Below, piece after piece: positions 1 through 8,505 of a stretch of 20,113 nt of DNA. The translations under genes and the position numbers were made by a program. Below the pieces are notes generated by a model. The model was not told the DNA's origin. It was given only the letters and a program-made list of their open reading frames with translations, and ran no database searches. How positions within the stretch are numbered: the stretch's first letter is position 1; the number at the start of each line of letters is the position of its first letter. Origin of the DNA: DAOTWY01 sp003696565 (GTDB lineage Bacteria > Chloroflexota > Anaerolineae > Aggregatilineales > Phototrophicaceae); NCBI GenBank assembly GCA_034435635.1, contig DAOTWY010000080.1, positions 1 to 20,113 on the forward strand, given 5' to 3'.

Positions 1-217
1 ACCCCGCACTAGACATATATGATACCTGACTCATGTCTAGTAGAATGCGGCTATCCTGTTTAACTAAAGATAGGATATGGTCTTGTGCTTGTGGGGCAGT
101 GATGGAGTCCAGTTCACCGAACAATTCAATAACAGTAACTTTTCCATTTTCTTCTGAATGAATATCCATAATATCAACAAATAACGTAGCTGATTTTAAT
201 AACTGATTGTATATCAT
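1..217 (-). CDS. STAS-domain anti-sigma factor antagonist (SpoIIAA-like), C-terminus cut by window edge
   Basis: The minus-strand frame reads from ATG at 217 off the left edge, giving 72 complete residues. After a short N-terminal lead it has the STAS pattern: a beta strand (KVTVIELFGELDS, about residues 26-38), the segment TAPQAQ, then ILLDMSQVSYMSSAGL (about 58-73). The second Ser of SSAG (Ser70) lines up with the phosphorylated Ser of Bacillus SpoIIAA. Such proteins bind anti-sigma or switch kinases and are inactivated by Ser phosphorylation. A TGA lies three codons before the ATG, so the start is 217 (GTGAG upstream) or the internal ATG at 169. The latter gives a more typical family N-terminus but has no visible ribosome site. 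It lies 73 bases after the FAD oxidoreductase stop and has its own promoter. Partner-switching is an inference, since no cognate anti-sigma factor is visible. Confidence 0.85.
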   Translation of the reverse strand, partial: MIYNQLLKSATLFVDIMDIHSEENGKVTVIELFGELDSITAPQAQDHILSLVKQDSRILLDMSQVSYMSSAG

Positions 218-251
218 TGTTTCTCACTGTTGCAAATTAAATTTTGCTTTG

Positions 252-281
252 ATTATATCGTTACGTTAAGCGGTTTACCAA
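252..281 (-). promoter_or_regulatory. Predicted sigma-70 promoter for the STAS gene
   Basis: On the minus strand TTGGTA (276-281) is followed after 18 bases by a perfect TATAAT (252-257). Transcription would begin near 245, about 28 bases before the ATG at 217. This suggests the STAS gene can be expressed apart from the upstream cluster. The -10 is perfect, while the -35 matches only in part. Confidence 0.55.
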
Positions 282-290
282 TTTATGTCA

Positions 291-1865
291 TCATCGTGAA
301 GTGTTTTTTTGAGTATTTTTCATAAATTTCAAACCAAATACTAATGGACTTACAATAACTCGGATGATTTTAATGATCCAACTCAGAAAAATGACGCTTT
401 TTTCAGGAGGAGAGGGATGGTGAATTGTTATAGGTTGTTGATTGTTTTGTGCCAAAATAGCATTTGCTGCGCCAATCCCTGTAGTGGCAGCGCGCTCCAT
501 CCAAAATGTCGGCGTATCAAACCCAATCCAATCGCCACAAGCATATAAATTCTGCCAGGGAGTATGAACCCAGAGGCTACGGTGATCTGGTACACGAAAC
601 GCTGTTTGAGTTCGTAAGTTGCGCCGAACTGTCCCATACACAAAATGCCCACGAAGCTCAGGAAACGCAAGATAGACATCATTAGTTGCTAAAACCAGCA
701 AGTGACTGTCTGGTTTAGACATTAGATCATGTGTGCCGTAAATATGTACTTCAATAACGCTACCACCCGTTTCTTGGTGCCAAACACGGTATTCATCATA
801 TAAGCGATGTAACCAGAAAAAATTATCTGCCACAAAATCTCCGGTAAACATCCCGCCTGGGGTACCAGCTCTTGGAGAGGTATCAAACCAGATTCGGACG
901 ACAGCATTAGAGAGCGCGTTAGGGAAAATTAAATTTTGGGCTTCTGGTGCGGTATCCGGGCTTGCTATGAGTAGTCGTTGAGCGGCAGGCGCATCAACTG
1001 CCAAAACGATATATTTTGTGTTTAGGCTGCGCAGACCACCGCGTTTTGCATCTTCTACGATAATACGCCAGCCATCAGATTGTTGTTCTAATTTGATTGC
1101 GGTTGTGCCATAAAAGATACCCCCCTGGCGCGATTCAATATAATCAAGTAATGGTTTAACAAAGCTTTTGGCGGGTGGGGCAGGGAAGTATTGCATATTC
1201 CAAGCATCTCGCCGGAGTACCGTATAAAAACGTAAGGCTGCGATCAAACTGCTTAATGAAATGGTCTCTTCTGGGGCGGCTAGTAAGTTAACACCAACGC
1301 CTACAAATGTCGCTTTGAGATTTGGAGTCCATAACCGGAAATAATCATGAAGCATTAAACCATCTAATGCACGTTGTTCTTTTATTGGATCAAATCCAAC
1401 TGTCCAGCTAATGCTAAACAAAAACCCAGGTAAAGATAGAAAATCCCAGGGAGAAATTGTCCGCCAAAAACGTGGACTGAACAACAATTGCAAATAATGG
1501 AATGGGGCTGGGATAATACTGTTCCTAACGGCGTTTCCTGCTTCTACTGTGCGGACTTCGCGCCCCCAGCGATTGATCCATTCCTCACCTGGGGAGGTAA
1601 TGAGTTGTGTATCAGTAAAGCGTTTAAGTGTAGCACGCAAGTTATGATACCCGCCCCAAAAGGCGTGCATACCTTGATCTGGGCTAAAAGACCATTCTTT
1701 TCCGTTGTATACAAATGTTTCTGGATGCCCGCCACAAATGCGCCCACCTGCCCATTGACTATCTGCTTCTAGGATAACTGGCTCATATCCCTGCTCAGCA
1801 AGATAGGCGGCGGCGGTTAAACCTGCAATACCACCGCCAATAACAACGACTTTAAACTGATCCAT
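291..1865 (-). CDS. FAD-dependent amine oxidase/carotenoid desaturase-like oxidoreductase
   Basis: The product is 524 residues from ATG 1865. A GTG directly before it is also in frame but less likely. The N-terminal Rossmann motif is clear: VVVIGGGIAGL at 6-16, acidic E33 for the FAD ribose, and AGGR at 39-42. A C-terminal ACGDWIGFDTPTFWMERA segment is the usual second FAD contact that ends in a helix. The motif GMHAFWGGYHNLRATL resembles phytoene-desaturase and isorenieratene-synthase (CrtU/CruE) relatives, so a polyene or prenyl lipid substrate is plausible but unproven. A strongly hydrophobic C-terminal stretch (about 490-515, FLSWIIKIIRVIVSPLVF) could anchor it to the membrane. Its start overlaps the kinase stop by 14 bases, indicating translational coupling to that signalling gene, an odd pairing for a pigment enzyme. 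No other carotenoid gene is in the window. Confidence 0.88.
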   Translation of the reverse strand: MDQFKVVVIGGGIAGLTAAAYLAEQGYEPVILEADSQWAGGRICGGHPETFVYNGKEWSFSPDQGMHAFWGGYHNLRATLKRFTDTQLITSPGEEWINRWGREVRTVEAGNAVRNSIIPAPFHYLQLLFSPRFWRTISPWDFLSLPGFLFSISWTVGFDPIKEQRALDGLMLHDYFRLWTPNLKATFVGVGVNLLAAPEETISLSSLIAALRFYTVLRRDAWNMQYFPAPPAKSFVKPLLDYIESRQGGIFYGTTAIKLEQQSDGWRIIVEDAKRGGLRSLNTKYIVLAVDAPAAQRLLIASPDTAPEAQNLIFPNALSNAVVRIWFDTSPRAGTPGGMFTGDFVADNFFWLHRLYDEYRVWHQETGGSVIEVHIYGTHDLMSKPDSHLLVLATNDVYLAFPELRGHFVYGTVRRNLRTQTAFRVPDHRSLWVHTPWQNLYACGDWIGFDTPTFWMERAATTGIGAANAILAQNNQQPITIHHPSPPEKSVIFLSWIIKIIRVIVSPLVFGLKFMKNTQKNTSR

Positions 1866-4800
1866 CACACAACGGCTCTACACGATACTGCTCGCGTTCT
1901 GCACAAGTTAACTCTCTAATGTAACGGTTTTGTCTAGCCCATTCTAAAATTTCTGTGGGGGAAGATGGGACAAGCCAAAGTCGAATAGTACGGTCTTGTG
2001 CGCTGGAAATAGCATAGCGTTCATCTGGCATGAAGCGTACTTGAGAAAGCCAATCAGTATGATCATCAAAGCGGAAAATCTCTTGCCCAGTGTTGACATC
2101 CCATAAACGCATCGTCGTATCTGCTGAGCCGGTTAAAATCAATGTCCCAGTTTGGTTGAAGGCAACAGTTTGGATGCGATCATTATGCCCAATAAATTGA
2201 CGTATCTCTTGTCCAGATTCGATATCCCACAAGCGAGCTGTTGAATCCCACGCTCCTGTAAGGATATATTTTCCATCTGGGCTAAACGCAACATCGTTAA
2301 CAAAGCGGGTGTGCCCTTCAAATGTTTGTAGGCGTTCACCAGATTCGATATCCCACAAAGCAGCTGTGTTATCCCAGGATGATGTCGCTAATTGTCTGCC
2401 ATCTGGGCTGAACGCTAGCCCGGTTACTTGAGCATTATGATCACCGAATGTGATAATTTCTTCGCCAGTGACGACATCCCAAACGCGCACAGTCCCATCA
2501 CCTAAGCCAGCAACAATCTTTGAGCCATCCGGGCTGAATATAACATTATAAACAGCCTCCCCACCATCAGCTAAGCGGTTGACTTCCTCAATTTCTAAGT
2601 TGCCTGGCTCAATTTCTGTTATGTGCCATAAAATAACACGCCCATCCCAAGACGCTGAAACAAGCATTGTGCCATCCGGGCTGAAATTCACGCCTTCAAC
2701 TGTGGATTCGTGCCCTTCTAATACTGCTAATTCGGTATTAGTTTCTAAATCCCACAGGCGTACAGTTGTATCTACAGCTAGGCTTGGGTCTAACGGTCCT
2801 GAACCGGATGCTGCATAACGCCCGTTAGGATGAACTGCCATACTCCAGACCCAATCTTGATGTCCTGTGAGGGTGGTTAATAATCCTCTACTACGGAGAT
2901 CAATTAACCATGCAGCGGGTGCGGTAGATTGCTCTGCTTCTAGCGTAATTTCATTACCCCCTAAATTGCCGGATGCCACAATAGCGTATTCTCCATCTGC
3001 ACTGATTGCAACATCCAATAGTAGGTCATCAAAAACGTTAAAGCGTTGAACCTCAATACCTGTGTTAATTTCCCAGACACGTAAAGAACGATCCCAAGAA
3101 GCGGAGACAATGTATTGGCTATCTGGTGTAAATGTGATGCCAGGAATCAGGTTGGAATGCCCGTAAAGTGTGCGGATTTCCTCACCAGATTGCCGATCCC
3201 AGATGCGGATAAACCCGCCACGATTGCGATCCCATGATCCAGAGGCAACATAACGTCCATCAGGACTGATATCTACCGTACGTACCCACCCTGAATTGAG
3301 GTTCCATTGATGGATCACTTCGCCAGTATCTAAATCCCACAAACGTACAGAACGATCCCGTGGGTTATTTGGAACATTGTTACCAATCAAGCCATCACCG
3401 TGTGCTGTTGCAGCGAACTGTCCGTCTGCAGAGATGGCTAAACGGAAGATGAACCCGGTAGTTTCTTCATAGGCTTGGATTTGCTCACCTGTTGCGACCC
3501 GCCAACGACGCAAGGTGCGATCTAACCCACCAGAAAGTATCTCTTCCCCATTTGGTAGAAAAGCCACAGTTGTAACATCATCTGTATGCCCTACAAATGA
3601 CCGAATCAATTCCCCAGACTCGACATCATATAAGTGCAGCATGTTGTCTGTACCACTGACAACAACCTGTTTCCCATCCGGGCTGAAGGCAACATCTGTG
3701 AGCAATGACCCTTCAACCATAACTGTCAGCCGATTTTCACCTGTTATATTATCCCACAAGCGTAAGGTGCCATCTGCCGAAACACTTGCGCTGATGTTTT
3801 CAGTAGGGCTGCTAGCTACAGCAAGAACAGTGGCAGTATGTGCGTCAAAACGATAACGCACACCTGGACTATAAACAGAATTCGCTAATATCCGGGTGAC
3901 TTCAATAGGGGTAGGTGTATATACTTCTTGAGCAGCAACCGACAACGCAATCGCCAGGGTGGGGTCATGTTGGATTAAAGCATTCCGGGCGTTTGCGCCA
4001 AGTGCTAACGCTTTTGCTTCTTGGCTAGCGTTCCGTGCCAGTTCGGCTTGATGTTCTGCCTCTTGGTTAGCTATTTTAAGCTGATTTGCATTGCGTTCAG
4101 CATCAGCCCGAGCATTGAGTGCGAAAACTGCCAACACAGCGGAAATTACTGCCGCAATGGTCATAACAGCAACAAGCATTCTAAGGCGATTGCGAGAGCG
4201 TATTTCAAGTTCTTGCTCACGTTGTTGTCGTGCTAGCTCCTCGGCTTCTCGTTTTTTACGCTCTTCAATACTTGCATTTAAATAGGCAAGTTCTCGTTCA
4301 TTTAGTTCGAGATTGGTTGTCTCATACCAGTTTTCAAATTGTTGTAAACGTAGACCACGTGCAAGGTAACTAGGGTCTTTGCCCGCATTATGCCACTCTT
4401 CGGCAGCGGCTGTAATACGCCGTTGCATTCGTAAATCTTCACGGCTGCTGTCCAACCATTCACGAAGCTTTTTCCACTCTCGGATCAGTGCTTCATGCGC
4501 TACTTCAACTGTTGCGGTACGTGTGACCGGATCATGGTCAAATGTCAATAAACGATACCGTCCGAAAGCGTCAATAATCATTGACATGGTATCGGGATCA
4601 TTGCCGATAGATAAGAGTTCTGATTGCAAAACACGCCGACGAGTATCTTCTGCCCCTTCACCTAATGTCACGAGACGCACGAACATTTGCCTGGCAGCTT
4701 CTTGGGCATTATCATCTAAACCAGCAAGCAATTCATCAGCACGGCGGGCTAATGCCCCCATTGTACCGCCAATTTGATTATATGTTTCGATGGAGATTGA

Positions 4801-6483
4801 TAGACCATCCCGCCGCTCAAACAATTCGGTTAGTGCATACTGTAGGAGAGGCAACGCGCCGGGTTGTTCATTGACATCGGCAACGATTGCGGTGACTAAG
4901 CTCTCTTCTAGATGTAAACCAACGCGACGCGCAGGTCCTGTGATGGCGCGTTCTAACTCCTCTGCTGAAAGGGGTAAGACTACTTCTGTGCGCGCTTTCA
5001 TCAACTGACCAAAGCGGTTGTAATTCAATGGGCGATCATAAAAATCGGCTCGTAAGGTAATGATAACCCGAACACGGCTACGGGGATCCATGACAGCTTC
5101 AACTAAGCTATCCATGAAATGTGTGCGGACTTCTTCTTCATCCACTAGGGTAAATAATTCTTCAAATTGATCAATTAGAATGAGTAACTCAGTCTCATCA
5201 TCTGGCAGTACACGCTTAATAGCACGGACTAATCCGCGCGAATCTTCTTTTAGTTGTGAGAGTAAACTCTCTGGTGGATTAACCGCAATACGCAGTAAGG
5301 CAGCCTCTAATTCTTCCATTGGGTCAATGCCTGGTAGCATTTCAACGACAAACCAGTTTTCTGATCCTGGCATCATGCCGCTTCTGAGTTCAGGGATAAC
5401 CCCTGCTTTAACCACGCTAGATTTCCCACTACCGCTTGGTCCGACAACTGCTAGAAAGCGATTATTATCTACAGGTTCTTGCATCCGCCGGATAATACTC
5501 ATGACTAGCACTTCGCGCCCAAAGAAATCTGCTGCATCGGCTTGCTGGAAGGCACGTAACCCTTTATAAGGATTTTCTGGGTCTGGAATAACAATACTGC
5601 CAGATGACCCAGTGAATACGGCTGTGCCGGCTGGTAGTTCATCATCAGATGATAACAGTGGTTTGATCGCACGACGAAAATCACGCGCTAATTCAATTGT
5701 GTTTTCGTAACGAAATTCAGGGTCTTTGGCTGTTGCCCTTTGTAAAACGGCATTAATCGCATCTGGCAATTCTGGATTAACCAGCACAATATCTGGTAAT
5801 GGTTCACTGAGGTGACGATACATAAGCGTGACAGGTGAATCAGCTTGATAGGGTTTTTCACCTGTTAACATCTCATAGATAACAATGCCAAGTGCATAAA
5901 TATCACTTTTTGCAGTGACATTTTCCCCTTTGATTTGTTCTGGAGAAAGATATGCTGGTGAACCAATAACGGCATTTTTTTGCGTGATGTTCTGTTGACT
6001 GCCTAACTCTTTGGCAATGCCAAAATCCGATAGATAAGCGTTGTTGTTCTCATCTAGTAGAATATTTTCCGGCTTTATATCACGATGAATAATTCCCTGG
6101 CGATGTGCAACATGTAAAGCCTCGGCAATCTGATTAAGCACATGACTCACGGATTGAGGTGACCAAACCCCATCTTTTTCTAATGAATCTTGTACACTAC
6201 CCCCCCGTAGCCAACGCATGACTAGATAAGCACCAGATGGCTCTCGCCAATAATCGTAGAGTGGTACAATATGAGGATGTTCTAAACGAGCAACAAGCTG
6301 TGCTTCTGTTTCAAAACGACGAATAAATTCCGGGCGGTTAGCATGTTCCGGTAGAATGATTTTAATGGCAACTTCCCGTCCAATAAATTGTTGATATGCA
6401 CGGTAAACTGCCCCAAACCCGCCTTTACCAATTAACTCTTTCAACTCGTAAGTTTTTATAACCTGTCCGGTCAGATTGTCCAT
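1852..6483 (-). CDS. Membrane-anchored Ser/Thr protein kinase - nSTAND1 NTPase - WD40 receptor
   Basis: The 1543-residue product starts at ATG 6483 behind AAGGAT. The N-terminal Hanks-type kinase (about 12-275) is intact: Gly loop GKGGFG 19-24, Lys41 in VAIK, HRD 133-135, DFG 153-155 and SPE 180-182. An nSTAND1 module follows (about 303-730), with the entry motif NPYKGLRAF, Walker A GPSGSGKSS 348-356 and Walker B LLILIDQFEELF 433-444. A basic Glu/Arg-rich coiled-coil stretch precedes one transmembrane helix (about 768-789) and another coiled coil. The C-terminal part (about 880-1500) has 14 WD40 units, enough for two seven-bladed propellers. The kinase and NTPase are probably cytoplasmic and the propellers on the far side of the membrane. 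By analogy with STAND receptors, the propellers would sense a ligand, the NTPase would oligomerise and the kinase would signal. The ligand and the kinase substrate are unknown. Confidence 0.95.
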   Translation of the reverse strand: MDNLTGQVIKTYELKELIGKGGFGAVYRAYQQFIGREVAIKIILPEHANRPEFIRRFETEAQLVARLEHPHIVPLYDYWREPSGAYLVMRWLRGGSVQDSLEKDGVWSPQSVSHVLNQIAEALHVAHRQGIIHRDIKPENILLDENNNAYLSDFGIAKELGSQQNITQKNAVIGSPAYLSPEQIKGENVTAKSDIYALGIVIYEMLTGEKPYQADSPVTLMYRHLSEPLPDIVLVNPELPDAINAVLQRATAKDPEFRYENTIELARDFRRAIKPLLSSDDELPAGTAVFTGSSGSIVIPDPENPYKGLRAFQQADAADFFGREVLVMSIIRRMQEPVDNNRFLAVVGPSGSGKSSVVKAGVIPELRSGMMPGSENWFVVEMLPGIDPMEELEAALLRIAVNPPESLLSQLKEDSRGLVRAIKRVLPDDETELLILIDQFEELFTLVDEEEVRTHFMDSLVEAVMDPRSRVRVIITLRADFYDRPLNYNRFGQLMKARTEVVLPLSAEELERAITGPARRVGLHLEESLVTAIVADVNEQPGALPLLQYALTELFERRDGLSISIETYNQIGGTMGALARRADELLAGLDDNAQEAARQMFVRLVTLGEGAEDTRRRVLQSELLSIGNDPDTMSMIIDAFGRYRLLTFDHDPVTRTATVEVAHEALIREWKKLREWLDSSREDLRMQRRITAAAEEWHNAGKDPSYLARGLRLQQFENWYETTNLELNERELAYLNASIEERKKREAEELARQQREQELEIRSRNRLRMLVAVMTIAAVISAVLAVFALNARADAERNANQLKIANQEAEHQAELARNASQEAKALALGANARNALIQHDPTLAIALSVAAQEVYTPTPIEVTRILANSVYSPGVRYRFDAHTATVLAVASSPTENISASVSADGTLRLWDNITGENRLTVMVEGSLLTDVAFSPDGKQVVVSGTDNMLHLYDVESGELIRSFVGHTDDVTTVAFLPNGEEILSGGLDRTLRRWRVATGEQIQAYEETTGFIFRLAISADGQFAATAHGDGLIGNNVPNNPRDRSVRLWDLDTGEVIHQWNLNSGWVRTVDISPDGRYVASGSWDRNRGGFIRIWDRQSGEEIRTLYGHSNLIPGITFTPDSQYIVSASWDRSLRVWEINTGIEVQRFNVFDDLLLDVAISADGEYAIVASGNLGGNEITLEAEQSTAPAAWLIDLRSRGLLTTLTGHQDWVWSMAVHPNGRYAASGSGPLDPSLAVDTTVRLWDLETNTELAVLEGHESTVEGVNFSPDGTMLVSASWDGRVILWHITEIEPGNLEIEEVNRLADGGEAVYNVIFSPDGSKIVAGLGDGTVRVWDVVTGEEIITFGDHNAQVTGLAFSPDGRQLATSSWDNTAALWDIESGERLQTFEGHTRFVNDVAFSPDGKYILTGAWDSTARLWDIESGQEIRQFIGHNDRIQTVAFNQTGTLILTGSADTTMRLWDVNTGQEIFRFDDHTDWLSQVRFMPDERYAISSAQDRTIRLWLVPSSPTEILEWARQNRYIRELTCAEREQYRVEPLCDGSV

Positions 6484-6523
6484 AGTAATCCTTATAGAAG
6501 AGGCATTTTCTTAAGAGATGCTG

Positions 6524-6532
6524 ATTATAACA
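6524..6532 (-). promoter_or_regulatory. Extended -10 promoter candidate upstream of the kinase-nSTAND1-WD40 gene
   Basis: In the 86-base gap after the Clp-N/kinase gene the minus strand carries TGTTATAAT, a perfect -10 with the TGn extension. No good -35 is seen at the usual distance, as expected for extended -10 promoters. It would start transcription about 35 bases before the ATG at 6483, giving the receptor gene an internal promoter. Confidence 0.45.
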
Positions 6533-6569
6533 CTAATAAGTCATGCGAACTTAAAAATTCGTAAAATTT

Positions 6570-8498
6570 TTAGAGTGATAATGACATGTCTGTATCATCA
6601 GGCGAAGGAGTTTCGCTAGAACTACTGGGGCGGAAGCGAGTTCGTAATTCTCGAATGGCTAATCCTGCTACTAGATACATCAATCGCCGTCCGCCGATTG
6701 ATGCGGTTTCCCATGTCAGCGTTCGTAACCCACAAAAGACCAAAGCTGTGTAATACTCTGACCATTTATCATCTTCTGCAAGGCATTGTCTAGCAATCTC
6801 ACGGATGTAACGCACGGTTTCTAATCGTGCAATAGCTGGTGAGAGGGTAGTATCAATAAACTCCCCCCCATTCAGTTTTATAATGTGATTTACAACCATA
6901 CGAGCAGCATCCCAAGACCCATCTGTCGCGCTCATCACGTAGTCATTTAAGATGCTATTTTCTAATGTTACCCAATCAAAAATCGTGTGACCATCACGTG
7001 TATGAGCAAAATCAATCAGAAACGCGCTTTGGTTAGGACCAATCATGATATTGCCTGGATGTAAATCCCCATGAATTGTACACAGGGTACCGTTGACATA
7101 ACTATCAAGTAAGCCTTCATAGGCTAAAATAGGGTTAGGGATTTTTTCTTCGTTATTGATGGGAATTTTTTCTGCTTGAGCGTCAAAATCTGGCTCTAAC
7201 GCCCGTAATGCAAGCAAGAGCTGCTGAGCGCGTGTTTGCCATACCGTGCCGACTAAGTTTTCAACCACTTCGCCACGATAATAAGTGTTTTCCTCTAAGT
7301 TGACCCCGCGAACCTCTATTTTGTAGGCATTAGTGGAATCTGTATTATTGCCAACAGCGAGTTGAATTGTGTTGCGATCCGGGTATACACGTTGTACGAT
7401 GAAATTTTCAACTGCGACAACATCACCATAATCGAGTCTGCGGAGCTTAGCACGTTTAATTGGCATACGTATGACATGCCCATTTGAAGGAAATTCCTTT
7501 TGACTGAATTCTAAAGTAAGTACAGGTGGGAGAAGCCAGTCATATTCACGCCAAACTTGGAAACGAAACGGACGATTTTGCTTCCACCAGCTATGACTGA
7601 AAGGCGGAAATAGTTCATTCTTAAGCCATTCGCCAATGTCTTTTGGTGTCCAAGTAGCCATAATTGCCCGCAAATCTTTCGGTACACGGTCATAGCCAGC
7701 GATCAAGGTATATTTAATACCTGCTAGGTCGGATTGTTCTGGGGCGATTGGTTTATCTTCGATACGTGCTGTCATGGGCGGAAGTTTAGTTTTAACATGG
7801 GCTTCATATCGTTGTGCTTCATCTAAAATGCTATCCACTTGGTTGATTTTAACAATAACAGCCGCGTCTTCACGTTTATCAACATGAATTGGCGTGACAA
7901 CTAAAAGCGTTGCACTACTATATCCACTAGTCAGGCGACGTTCTACTCGAATTTGAGAATAGCCATAAAACATTCGCCTTAAAATAAAGGCTTCATCTCT
8001 AGAGAGTTTATCAGTTGGCTCAAAATGTTGCCCAAAATCAATACGAATATATGGTTGTTGTGAGCTTGAATGTGTCGCTGTGTTTTGTGCTAACTCAATT
8101 AATTCGCGAGGGTTATTTAATCCAAGTGCAATTAATACACGCATCGGAATATTTTCATATTCTTCAAATAATGCGATTAAGATATCACGCTCATTGATTT
8201 GCTCACGCCCATTATCAAGTGCTAAGTCATTTGCAATACTGAGGATAACCTCTGCTCTTGGGGTTTTAGGAACATCTGCCCATAAGCGGTGCTTACCACC
8301 TTTTCCAAGTTTTCGGCGGATTGCGTTAATGACATATTCAGGGGTTAAGCCATAATGTTGAACAATGTGGCTTGCTAAGCTACCGCGAATTTGAAGCAAT
8401 GCAATAAACAGGTGTTCTGCGCCAATGTAAAAGTGCCTCATTCGGTAAGCTTCTTGTCTGGCGGCAATTAAAATGTCTTTAAGTTCGATATTGGGCAT
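6570..8498 (-). CDS. Double Clp-N domain protein fused to an aminoglycoside-phosphotransferase-like kinase (TCAD9-like)
   Basis: The product is 642 residues. Residues 3-137 form two Clp-N repeats, recognised from IGAEHLFIALLQ (25-36) in the first and INERDILIALFEE (101-113) in the second. No ClpC/ClpB ATPase follows. Residues about 165-615 form a protein-kinase-fold phosphotransferase of the APH type. A Lys (K217) sits in the N-lobe strand VIVKI, the catalytic loop is HGDLHPGNI (476-484, D478 and N483), and the metal-binding motif LIDFAHT is at 494-500 (D496). A beta-rich insert of roughly 60-110 residues (around 340-415) splits the kinase. From memory the kinase part matches Pfam's ternary complex associated domain 9, which was proposed for NTP-dependent conflict systems. 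The gene starts 7 bases after the FHA stop, so the two are almost certainly co-translated. The substrate is unknown. Catalytic residues look intact, so this is not an obvious pseudokinase. Confidence 0.88.
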   Translation of the reverse strand: MPNIELKDILIAARQEAYRMRHFYIGAEHLFIALLQIRGSLASHIVQHYGLTPEYVINAIRRKLGKGGKHRLWADVPKTPRAEVILSIANDLALDNGREQINERDILIALFEEYENIPMRVLIALGLNNPRELIELAQNTATHSSSQQPYIRIDFGQHFEPTDKLSRDEAFILRRMFYGYSQIRVERRLTSGYSSATLLVVTPIHVDKREDAAVIVKINQVDSILDEAQRYEAHVKTKLPPMTARIEDKPIAPEQSDLAGIKYTLIAGYDRVPKDLRAIMATWTPKDIGEWLKNELFPPFSHSWWKQNRPFRFQVWREYDWLLPPVLTLEFSQKEFPSNGHVIRMPIKRAKLRRLDYGDVVAVENFIVQRVYPDRNTIQLAVGNNTDSTNAYKIEVRGVNLEENTYYRGEVVENLVGTVWQTRAQQLLLALRALEPDFDAQAEKIPINNEEKIPNPILAYEGLLDSYVNGTLCTIHGDLHPGNIMIGPNQSAFLIDFAHTRDGHTIFDWVTLENSILNDYVMSATDGSWDAARMVVNHIIKLNGGEFIDTTLSPAIARLETVRYIREIARQCLAEDDKWSEYYTALVFCGLRTLTWETASIGGRRLMYLVAGLAIRELRTRFRPSSSSETPSPDDTDMSLSL

Positions 8499-8505
8499 AA
8501 GCTAA

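Noticed and set aside
3515..3856. A 113-codon plus-strand open frame antisense to the WD40 region
   Set aside because: Its sequence is the reverse shadow of the WD40 repeats, with no independent coding evidence.
5180..5569. A 129-codon plus-strand open frame antisense to the kinase-nSTAND1 gene
   Set aside because: Low-complexity Ser/Arg-rich translation, no recognisable domain or ribosome site, and it mirrors the codon pattern of the real gene.
6546..6568. An A/T-only hairpin after the Clp-N kinase gene as a terminator
   Set aside because: AAAAATT pairing with AATTTTT has no G-C pair and would be too weak. The downstream gene probably relies partly on read-through plus an internal extended -10.
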